Shown here: in pieces, positions 14,820 to 22,172 of the stretch
Layout of the letters: each line of letters begins with the position of its first letter
Position numbering within the stretch: position 1 is the stretch's first letter
DNA from: CAYXRK01 sp964467615
GTDB lineage: Bacteria; Hydrogenedentota; Hydrogenedentia; Hydrogenedentales; GCA-2746185
Length of the DNA: 28,747 nucleotides
NCBI GenBank assembly: GCA_964467615.1
Contig: CAYXRK010000042.1
Location: 1-28,747 of the forward strand
Direction of reading: 5' to 3'
Made by a program: the position numbers and the translations under genes
The notes under the pieces: model-generated
The model's input: the letters and a program-made list of their open reading frames with translations, nothing else
What the model was told of the DNA's origin: nothing
Databases searched by the model: none

Positions 14820-16004
14820 ATGAACCGTCAGGCGACATCCCGATTTAGGGTGTTGCGTCCCATCCTGGGATTCTTCGCGATAGCCTTGTTGGATGGCGTG
14901 TGCATATTGTCCGCCTTTGCGGCGAGCAATTTTTTCGCCTATCTCGGGGCCGGATTCTATTTCCGCCATTTGGTGTCGATCCTCCCGTATTTTTGGGTAT
15001 TCGTTTGTCTTTGGTGGTGGCAGGCGTACGATCATCGGCTTTACGTGTCACGGCAAGGCGACGCGCTCGTGCCTCAACTGTTGTCCTTCGCGCGGACCGT
15101 GTTCACGACCGTTCTGTTGGCGATCTTCGTACTCGCGCTGTTGTACAAGTACGAGTTGGAACGCACGCTGGCGCTAACGTTCGGGTGTACGACGTTTATC
15201 TTCATGTTGTTTTACCGCACGACGCTTCGAATCAGTCTTTTCGGTATTCGAAGGCGCGGCTACGCGTACCGCCGGATACTTCTAATCGGCGGGAACGAAC
15301 GTAGCGCGCGCGTCGCGCAAATAATCGGGTCTCAACGGCACTACGGTTATCAAATCATCGGGATTCTGGACGACGACGAACCGCGTTGCGAGGCGGTGAA
15401 GTCTAACGGCATCGAGTACCTGGGCCGCGTCGAGCGGCTGGACGAAATTCTGACACGCGAGATCGTCGACCTGGTATACATTTCCTTGCCCGTCAAATCC
15501 CAATACGAACGGATCATGAGCATCGCGCATCTCTGCGAGAGTGTGGGAGTTTCAGTGCGGTTGGTCGCCGAGCTGTTTCCGGAAAAGTTGGCGTCTGGAA
15601 AACTCGAGCGTTTTGGAAACATCCCCGTGCTCTCGTTAACGCAAGGGAACAGTATTCAGCCGCGGAAATACGTTCAACGCGTTCTGGATATGGCCACTTC
15701 CGCCGCGGTCTTAGTCGTCGCGGCGCCGGTCATGATTGTCGCCGTGATAGGAATTTGGATCGAATCGCGGGGCCCAATACTCATGCGAGGAACGGACACG
15801 GGCTCGCCGGGTCGCTCGTCATTGCGGTTTCGGACTGGACGCTCGGGCGGCACGGGCCTCACGAGGACTGGACGAGTGCTGGCGACTTCCGGACTGGACG
15901 AGCTTCCGGGGCTTTTCGGTGTTTTGCTTGGCGGGGTCGATCCGGTGGCGCGGGTGGACTCGATGCGTCCGGGCCGGCCCGCTCCCGCTGACGTCAGCGC
16001 ATAG
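14820..16004 (+). CDS. Polyprenyl glycosylphosphotransferase paralogue with eroded catalytic domain
   Basis: 394 residues. The N-terminal half has four to five membrane helices (for example LGFFAIALLDGVCILSAFAA), then a CoA_binding_3-type Rossmann domain (RRILLIGGNERSARVAQIIG...YQIIGILDDD) and LVAELFPEKLASG, as in WbaP/GumD-type enzymes. Another helix (MATSAAVLVVAAPVMIVAVI) leads to SRGPILMR, where the catalytic domain should begin. That domain is shrunken: the KFRSM motif is reduced to RFRT, ~25 residues before the GRVLATSGLDELPGL block are missing, the LVGPRP motif is replaced, and the last ~55 residues are absent. The Asp-Glu pair (DELP) survives. ATG 14820 follows GGGG by 9 nt. Likely inactive as a transferase; adjacent to an intact copy. 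Confidence 0.82.
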   Translation: MNRQATSRFRVLRPILGFFAIALLDGVCILSAFAASNFFAYLGAGFYFRHLVSILPYFWVFVCLWWWQAYDHRLYVSRQGDALVPQLLSFARTVFTTVLLAIFVLALLYKYELERTLALTFGCTTFIFMLFYRTTLRISLFGIRRRGYAYRRILLIGGNERSARVAQIIGSQRHYGYQIIGILDDDEPRCEAVKSNGIEYLGRVERLDEILTREIVDLVYISLPVKSQYERIMSIAHLCESVGVSVRLVAELFPEKLASGKLERFGNIPVLSLTQGNSIQPRKYVQRVLDMATSAAVLVVAAPVMIVAVIGIWIESRGPILMRGTDTGSPGRSSLRFRTGRSGGTGLTRTGRVLATSGLDELPGLFGVLLGGVDPVARVDSMRPGRPAPADVSA

Positions 16005-16013
16005 GTATATTCC

Positions 16014-17447
16014 TTGGCGATCTCGTCCAGATCAAGGCAATCCGGCGCGACGTTGGCCGTATTGGTTTTGCTCGACGTGGCGTGCATAGGGGCCGCGTTC
16101 GGGATTGCCGTCGCGGCCACCGAACCTTTACCGCGTTTTGATCGTCCGATCGAGCAAGCGGTCTATTACCTCCCTTGCTTGATCATTTTTGTGGCGGTGT
16201 GGCTTTTCACCTCGCTCGACGAACAACTTTTCGGGACCTGGGGCGACGAAACGCTTTCTGACTATTCGTTCCATGTTACGAAGGCCGTTGCGGAGGCCCT
16301 GGTGGTGAGCACGGTAGTCATGGCCTTGTTCACAAGGCCCGGCGTCCAACTTGAATTCTTGTTGACGTTTGGACTCGCCACACTTGGGTCCATTCTCGCG
16401 TTTCGACTCGCTACCCGGCTTGTCGTGTGGGCCGTCCGGCGGCAAGGGCTTGACTCCCGGCGCGTGCTATTGATCGGACTCAACGATCGGACCGAACGGG
16501 TGATGAACGTGATGCGGACACGGAGACATCTTGGTTATGAAGTAGTCGGTTACGTCGACCCATCGCCGGAAAGAGGTAACACGGGGCTGCCGTCGTCCGT
16601 ACCCAGGCTCGGAGGTATAGACGACGTGTCCGAAGTAATCGGGTCTCATCGCGTCGGCGAGGTCTACGTCACCCTGCCAATACGGACTTACTATTCCGAT
16701 ATCGAAACTATCTCAAACGCGTGCGCGGCGCGCAGAATTCCATTGCGTCTCGTGGCGGAACTCTTTCCACTCAAGGTGGCGTCGAATGAACTGATGTACG
16801 TGGACGACGTTGCGTTGTTGTCGCTCTCGGCGGTGCCGGAGGAGCGCATTCGTCTGGCAATGAAGCGCGCTATCGATTTCTTGGCGTCGACCTTGCTCTT
16901 GCTTGTCCTGTTCGTGCCGCTTTTTATTGTCGCGCTGTTGATCAAGGCCGATTCGAGGGGCCCCATTTTCTTTGCGCAAGAACGCGTGGGGCAAAACCGG
17001 CGCCGGTTTAGCATGCTCAAGTTTCGATCGATGGTCGTCGATGCGGAGGCTCGCCGCGCCGGACTCGACGCGCTCAACGAAGCGGACGGACCGGTGTTCA
17101 AGATTCGCAATGATCCTCGGATCACGCGGGTCGGGCGATTTATCCGCAAGTACAGCGTGGATGAGTTCCCTCAATTGATCAATGTGTGGCTCGGGCAGAT
17201 GAGTCTCGTCGGTCCTCGCCCCCCATTGGCGTCCGAAGTGGAGAAGTATTCTTGGGACCAGCGGCGCCGACTGAGCGTGAAGCCCGGCATGACGGGCCTC
17301 TGGCAGGTGAGCGGGCGCAGCAACGTCGGATTCGAGGAATGGGTAGCGCTCGATCTTCAGTACATTGACACGTGGTCCGTGTGGAGTGATTTCAAGATCT
17401 TACTGAAGACGTTTGGCGCGGTGGTCCGAGGAAGGGGGGCGGCATAG
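16014..17447 (+). CDS. Exopolysaccharide polyprenyl glycosylphosphotransferase (intact)
   Basis: 477 residues. It transfers a sugar-1-phosphate from a nucleotide sugar to undecaprenyl phosphate, the first membrane step of exopolysaccharide assembly. It has four to five N-terminal membrane helices, a CoA_binding_3 domain (RRVLLIGLNDRTERV...YEVVGYVDPS), and a full bacterial sugar transferase domain: SRGPIFFAQERVGQNRRRF, LKFRSM, NDPRITRVGRFIRKYSVDEF with the catalytic Asp-Glu, MSLVGPRPP and PGMTGLWQVSGRSNVGFEEW. The start is probably the TTG at 16014, 9 nt after the previous stop; there is no ATG until well inside the membrane region, and the ribosome site (AGG) is weak. Tandem paralogue of the preceding gene. 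Confidence 0.92.
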   Translation: MAISSRSRQSGATLAVLVLLDVACIGAAFGIAVAATEPLPRFDRPIEQAVYYLPCLIIFVAVWLFTSLDEQLFGTWGDETLSDYSFHVTKAVAEALVVSTVVMALFTRPGVQLEFLLTFGLATLGSILAFRLATRLVVWAVRRQGLDSRRVLLIGLNDRTERVMNVMRTRRHLGYEVVGYVDPSPERGNTGLPSSVPRLGGIDDVSEVIGSHRVGEVYVTLPIRTYYSDIETISNACAARRIPLRLVAELFPLKVASNELMYVDDVALLSLSAVPEERIRLAMKRAIDFLASTLLLLVLFVPLFIVALLIKADSRGPIFFAQERVGQNRRRFSMLKFRSMVVDAEARRAGLDALNEADGPVFKIRNDPRITRVGRFIRKYSVDEFPQLINVWLGQMSLVGPRPPLASEVEKYSWDQRRRLSVKPGMTGLWQVSGRSNVGFEEWVALDLQYIDTWSVWSDFKILLKTFGAVVRGRGAA

Positions 17448-17508
17448 CCGAGTCGAGCGCCGATGAGGGCCTATCGAGAAATTGCCGACGAACGCCGATC
17501 GCGTCCTG

Positions 17509-17904
17509 TCAGCCCGTCATAACGATCGAGCCGGGCTGGCTGTCCGTCGCCTTCTGTAAGCGGCGAAAGGCCGTGGCAAGAAGCCCTTCCGCGCCCCCGC
17601 CGTCGGAGGGATAGGTAACGACGGAGAAGCGCAAGTCGTCCTGGTTGGCGTTCTTGGCCTTGTACCGTTCGATGGCCGTAATCGCCCCGGAGCTATTGGT
17701 CTCGCTCATCAGCACCAACGCGGCGCCGTCGAAATCGGCGAGGATATCGCTGTTTCGAATAGTATCCTCGACAATCTTTTTGACTCGCCCATTGCGACTC
17801 CCCGGTGACGCAACCATGACGAGCGTAACGAAGCGCCTATATCGTTCCGCCGACTTGAGTTCGTAACCCAGAAATCGCGTCAAAAATCCGATTTTCTCTT
17901 GCAC
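17509..17904 (-). CDS. Degenerate GGDEF-like domain protein
   Basis: 131 residues from a GTG at 17904 with GAGG 5 nt upstream. The fold pattern follows a GGDEF domain: FLTRFLGYELKSAERYRRFV (helix), LVMVASP strand, VKKIVEDTIRNSDILADFDG, ALVLMSETNSSGAITAIERY, then LRFSVVTYPSDGG...LLATAFRRLQKA. The GGDEF signature itself reads as FDGAA, so cyclase activity is not expected. The frame stays open up to a TTG at 18030, adding a CSNCG motif; that longer form has no ribosome site and is less likely. It lies opposite and between the sugar transferase and TPR genes, where a c-di-GMP-like sensor or scaffold for exopolysaccharide control would fit. Function inferred. Confidence 0.6.
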   Translation of the reverse strand: MQEKIGFLTRFLGYELKSAERYRRFVTLVMVASPGSRNGRVKKIVEDTIRNSDILADFDGAALVLMSETNSSGAITAIERYKAKNANQDDLRFSVVTYPSDGGGAEGLLATAFRRLQKATDSQPGSIVMTG

Positions 17905-18394
17905 GCTACCCTCTTTCTCGAGGCCCTCTAAAGCCCGAACGCGCAGATTCCCGACGCCTTCGCTCTGTGCGTTGCCACAATTGGAGCAAATCCTATTCCA
18001 ATGCCGCCTCCCCCCGCTTTGGAATCGCAAAAGCCGTCCAAATCAATGAATTGCATCGAAAATACCCAAATTCCAGGCACAACGGCGATTCCTATTATTC
18101 ATACCCCATCGGTACTCGGCAGGTCAAGTTTTATCTTCCATGAGTAACTCTTGCCGCACAAGGATTATCGTCAATTTCATGCCGAAGTCCCCGAATGCCG
18201 TGGCAAGCCGAACGGCCAGGCAGGTGCTCAAACTGGAGGTTGCTTGAAACGCTCTGTGCCGATTCCTTCCCAGAGGCGCGAGTTTCTGGCCCGTGGAATT
18301 GCCGTCGTCGTCGCGGCATTGTATGATGAATGGAGGGAACGATTGTCAACGCCTAATTATACCCGGCCCCGCGGGCCCACGGAGTACCTCGTCT
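17905..18394. other. Long intergenic region without a convincing gene
   Basis: About 490 bp between the divergent GGDEF-like and TPR genes. It is less G/C-biased than the coding sequence, with A/T-rich stretches near 18060-18110 and 18340-18360. An 83-codon plus-strand frame (18151-18402) begins at TTG with no ribosome site and is not credible. No clean -35/-10 pair, tRNA or hairpin-plus-T terminator was seen. Promoters for both neighbours presumably lie here. Confidence 0.5.
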
Positions 18395-21310
18395 GTGCGT
18401 GAGTCACTAGTGTTTCGCTCGATCCACTGCATTCTTTCGCTAGTTCTCGTCCTCGTCAGCATGGGGTGTGGCGGAAGGAGCGAGCGTCAACGAATCAAGG
18501 GCGACGAGTTTCTCCAGCAAGGTCAACTCGATCAGGCCGAAGCTTCCTACAAGCAGGCGGTCGCCGAAGATGACGCGAATGTGTTGGCGCACGTGGGGCT
18601 CGCGCGGACGCTTCTGCGGCGGGGCGACACCGGCGGTGCGCTCGAGAGTTATGGTTCGGCGATCGCGGCGCAGCCGAAGAACGTGCTGCCCTACCTCGAG
18701 GCCGCACGGATACATCTCGAAAAAAGCGACCCGGACTCCGCTATCGGATTGGCCGGCAGGCTAAGCGAACAGGACGCCGACCAGGGCGCGGTGCTGCGCG
18801 CGTTCATCCATCGCCAACTCGGTCAACTGGACGAAGCGATCGCGCTCTTGGAGAAGCGGCTCGAGGAATCGCCGGACTCGGCGCCTGTGCGCATCAACCT
18901 GGCGACCACGTACATGCAGACCAAACGCTACGACGACGCGGAGGTCCAACTTAAGCAAATGATCGAGATGTCCGGCGGGGCGTCGGCGCCGGCCCGAATG
19001 ATGCTCGTCGATCTCTATCGGGCCCAGGGAAAGTTGGACCAGATGATCGCGGAACTGGAGACCGCGGGGACCGCGCCGGCAGCGGACGACAACGCGCGTC
19101 TGGCGTTGGCGATGGGGTATCTCGAAACTGGGCGCGTGGAGGACGCGCAATCGATAGCGCTCGAGGTGTTGGAAAAACACCCGGACTCAGGCTGGGCGAA
19201 TTTCGTGTTCGGTTCGTGCAAGCTGGCGAGCAATGACATCACCCAGGCGAAACGCTACCTGCAGACCGCGGCACAACTCCTACCTGGGCAGCCGGCAGTG
19301 CTTCGGCGTTTTGAGCAGGCCGAAGCGGGCGGCGCTGCCTCGACGCCGGCAACTCCGCAAGTCGCGGCTGGCGTGGCGCCCTCCGGGGGCGGCGCGGATT
19401 GGCTGCAGCTTTGGTCCGAAGGCCGGCTCGATACTTTCGTCGCGGGACGCGGAAACTACGCCTACGGAAAGCAGGAGGGCCTGGAACAGTCCCTAGCGCT
19501 GGCGGGCATGCTCATCGGGAAGGCGGAGGTTATTCAGGAGGCGGCCGCGCGCCTCGACGCGAACGAACCGATGAAGCGCGTTGTTGATCAATACCTCGCA
19601 CTCCGAAACGCGGCGGACGACGCCGGACGTCAGGAAGCATTGAAGACTTGGAAAGAAACGATCGATACGTGGACGGAACAGCCAACCAGCCCGTTGGCGC
19701 TCGTGCGCGACAACGTAGAGGCGTTTATGTACGCCAGCCTCGGTTTGCGTTCGCAAGCGTTTACTCTATATGCGAAGGCCCTCGAGACTTGGCCGCGGAA
19801 CGCAGTCGCCCTGCGCGCGGTCGTGATGATGTACGCTTCGGCCCAGATGCCGGAACATGCGGTCGCCAGCGCCAAACGTTGGGTGGAGCTGTTCGGCAAC
19901 AACGAGGAATCCAGACAAATCCTCCTCGGCCTCTTAAACCAATCGGGCATGGACGACCAAGCGAGACAGTTCGCGGAAGCGACGTTCGCCCTCAATCCGG
20001 AAGACGAGCGGGCCGCCATCAGTCTCGCCTCCATGTATCTCAAGACCGGTGAAACAGACGGTGCGTTGCGCGTGCTTGACGGGTCCAACGCGCAAGGGAA
20101 CGCCAGCGATCGCGTGAAGATCATGCGCGCGAGCGCGCTGCTTCGCGCGGGTAAGTCCTCCGAAGCCATCACCGCGCTGGACGCGACGACGGTCCCCGAG
20201 GACCTTGCCGCGGCCGCGCGCGAGATTCGTGCGTTCGCCGCCGCGGAAGCGAAAGAATGGGACCGTTGCGCCGCGCTGCTGGCCGAGGGTGGGGCCGCGG
20301 GCCTGTCACCCGCGTTGAAGCTGCTTCTTGCGGCGGCCCGTCAATTGAGCGGGGCAACGGAAGCGGCCGCGGCGCTCCCCACCCCAGAGGAGGTCGCTCC
20401 GAGTCAACGCGGGGCGGTCGCGGTCGCGGCCGCGGCGATGGGCAGCCCCGGAACGACCGCCGGTCCCGAGGACGCGGCCCTCGCGCAGGCGTTGGCCGCG
20501 CGAAGCGATCTAGCGGGCCTGTTTACCTATGGGCTGGCATGCCGCGCCACCGGACTGTCTGAACAAAGTTTCAACGCGTTAAAGGCGGTCGCCGAATCGC
20601 TGCCGGATCAGGCCCAAGCCACGTCGATCGTGATCGAGGTCCTCGCGAGCGCGCGCGCCGTGCCGGATCGTGTGCAGGTGGCCCGAGCGCTGGCGCAGGA
20701 CCACCGCGGCGCTGTCAACGTATTGCTCGCCTTGGCACGCGTCCTCAATCTCGAGAAGGACGAAGCCGGCGAACGCGAGACGCTCGTCGAGGCGTCGGGA
20801 ATCGCACCGGATCGTTCCGACGTATGGAGCCGGCTCGCGCAGGTCGGCGTCGCGCAAAAGGAAAACCAACTTGCGATGATGGCCTACGACAACCTCGTCA
20901 AGCTGCAACCCGACAATCCCTCGGTCCTCAACAACTACGCCTATTTTTTAATCGAGACCAACGGCGATCTCTCAGCGGCGGCGGCCAACGCGTCAAAAGC
21001 GCTTGAAAAACTACCTGGCAACCCCGCGGTGATGCATACGCTGGGTCTCGCGCAACTCAAGCTGGGCGACTTGGAAAACGCGAAGAAAAACCTCGAGGTC
21101 GCGGTCAGCATGCGTCCAGGAGATCCGACGTTGTCCCTCGATTTCGGAAAACTCCTCATTCAGCAAGGCAAGGTGGAAGAAGGAATTCGGTTTGTACGGG
21201 CCGCGACGGCTTTTGCCGGCCAAATCGGCGTCGATTTCCCAAGGATTTCCGAGGCGCGAGAGATCCTCTCCAAGTACGCCGCCCCGCAGCAATCGGCGGA
21301 CAGTGTCTGA
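18395..21310 (+). CDS. Large TPR-repeat lipoprotein (PrsT-like)
   Basis: 971 residues from the GTG at 18395, which has GGAG 10 nt upstream. The N-terminus is a lipoprotein-type signal: SIHCILSLVLVLVSMGCGG, with Cys as the likely lipidated residue (Met at -2 is atypical). Many tetratricopeptide repeats follow, in three blocks: about residues 35-310, 480-650 and 790-930, separated by Ala/Gly/Pro-rich linkers (near 315-345 and 680-730). Typical units are AEASYKQAVAEDDANVLAHV and NNYAYFLIETNGDLSAAAAN. Length, lipobox and position beside exopolysaccharide transferases and a sigma-54 regulator recall PrsT of PEP-CTERM/exosortase loci. It probably acts as a periplasmic or outer-membrane scaffold for polymer export. 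Confidence 0.88.
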   Translation: MRESLVFRSIHCILSLVLVLVSMGCGGRSERQRIKGDEFLQQGQLDQAEASYKQAVAEDDANVLAHVGLARTLLRRGDTGGALESYGSAIAAQPKNVLPYLEAARIHLEKSDPDSAIGLAGRLSEQDADQGAVLRAFIHRQLGQLDEAIALLEKRLEESPDSAPVRINLATTYMQTKRYDDAEVQLKQMIEMSGGASAPARMMLVDLYRAQGKLDQMIAELETAGTAPAADDNARLALAMGYLETGRVEDAQSIALEVLEKHPDSGWANFVFGSCKLASNDITQAKRYLQTAAQLLPGQPAVLRRFEQAEAGGAASTPATPQVAAGVAPSGGGADWLQLWSEGRLDTFVAGRGNYAYGKQEGLEQSLALAGMLIGKAEVIQEAAARLDANEPMKRVVDQYLALRNAADDAGRQEALKTWKETIDTWTEQPTSPLALVRDNVEAFMYASLGLRSQAFTLYAKALETWPRNAVALRAVVMMYASAQMPEHAVASAKRWVELFGNNEESRQILLGLLNQSGMDDQARQFAEATFALNPEDERAAISLASMYLKTGETDGALRVLDGSNAQGNASDRVKIMRASALLRAGKSSEAITALDATTVPEDLAAAAREIRAFAAAEAKEWDRCAALLAEGGAAGLSPALKLLLAAARQLSGATEAAAALPTPEEVAPSQRGAVAVAAAAMGSPGTTAGPEDAALAQALAARSDLAGLFTYGLACRATGLSEQSFNALKAVAESLPDQAQATSIVIEVLASARAVPDRVQVARALAQDHRGAVNVLLALARVLNLEKDEAGERETLVEASGIAPDRSDVWSRLAQVGVAQKENQLAMMAYDNLVKLQPDNPSVLNNYAYFLIETNGDLSAAAANASKALEKLPGNPAVMHTLGLAQLKLGDLENAKKNLEVAVSMRPGDPTLSLDFGKLLIQQGKVEEGIRFVRAATAFAGQIGVDFPRISEAREILSKYAAPQQSADSV

Positions 21311-21400
21311 AGCAAGTCTATCGGCGCCGAACGGATCCGCGCCGGATGACATTGGGGCGTGGTACGTGTTTTAATGGGCGGATACGGTCGAGGGACCAGT

Positions 21401-22144
21401 GTGTACATCCGCGCGTCCATTCTTGTGCTTGCCGTCCTTTCGACTCGGCTGGTCTGGGCCGCTGACTCAGACGCGCGGCCACCGGGGCCGCATCCGGAGA
21501 GCCAGGCGTTGAAGAACCCGATGGAGCGAAACACGGCTTCGATACAGGTGGGGAAGCAGGTGTACGAGCGGATGTGCGTGACCTGCCACGGGATCGACGG
21601 CAAGGGCGTCGAGACGCCAGCGGCCCAGTTGGCCGCGCCGCCGTCGGACTTGACGGATGGCGACTGGAAATACGGCGGCACGGACGGCGAAATTTTCACG
21701 ATCGTCCGCGACGGCACGAAGTTGGGGATGGAGCCCTTCAAGGACAAGATTCCGGATCAAAGGCTGTGGCACGTTGTGAACTTCCTGCGCGACATGGAAG
21801 AGAAGGCAAAGGCAGGCGTTGCGAACGCTTCGTCCGAGCCGGTACTGACGAACCCCATCGAGGCGTCGGCCGCTTCGATAGCGAAGGGGCAACACCTCTA
21901 CCGGAACTATTGTCACAAGTGCCACGGTGCGGACGGGACGGGCATCACGGAATATCTCGAATTCCTGGTGACTGCGCCAGCGGATTTTACGAAGAACAAA
22001 TTGCGCTATGGAAACGATGACGGCACGATGTTCCGGATCATTCGCGACGGGACTCCGAACGACATGGAACCGTTCGCGGATCGGATGACCGAAGACGACA
22101 TGTGGGACGTGGTGAACTACGTGAAACAGTTTTTCCCGAAGTGA
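21401..22144 (+). CDS. Exported diheme cytochrome c
   Basis: 247 residues. A Sec signal peptide (ASILVLAVLSTRLVWAA) is followed by two homologous cytochrome c domains. Heme motifs are Cys59-Val-Thr-Cys-His63 and Cys171-His-Lys-Cys-His175. Each domain has a likely axial Met in a shared RDGT-x4-MEPF segment and ends with a W-x-VVN-[FY] helix, so it arose by internal duplication. The GTG at 21401 has a strong GAGGGA 5 nt upstream and gives a clean signal peptide; the ATG at 21374 is a weaker alternative. It precedes a Tat-exported ThDP enzyme by 28 nt, which suggests that it accepts electrons from it in the periplasm (inference). Confidence 0.93.
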   Translation: MYIRASILVLAVLSTRLVWAADSDARPPGPHPESQALKNPMERNTASIQVGKQVYERMCVTCHGIDGKGVETPAAQLAAPPSDLTDGDWKYGGTDGEIFTIVRDGTKLGMEPFKDKIPDQRLWHVVNFLRDMEEKAKAGVANASSEPVLTNPIEASAASIAKGQHLYRNYCHKCHGADGTGITEYLEFLVTAPADFTKNKLRYGNDDGTMFRIIRDGTPNDMEPFADRMTEDDMWDVVNYVKQFFPK

Positions 22145-22172
22145 ATAACAGGCGGGCGTGGAGGAAAGGGTC

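Noticed and set aside
18151..18402. 83-codon plus-strand frame with an RREFLARGIAVVV stretch resembling a Tat signal
   Set aside because: TTG start, no ribosome site, the arginine motif is far from the N-terminus, and it overlaps the TPR gene start.
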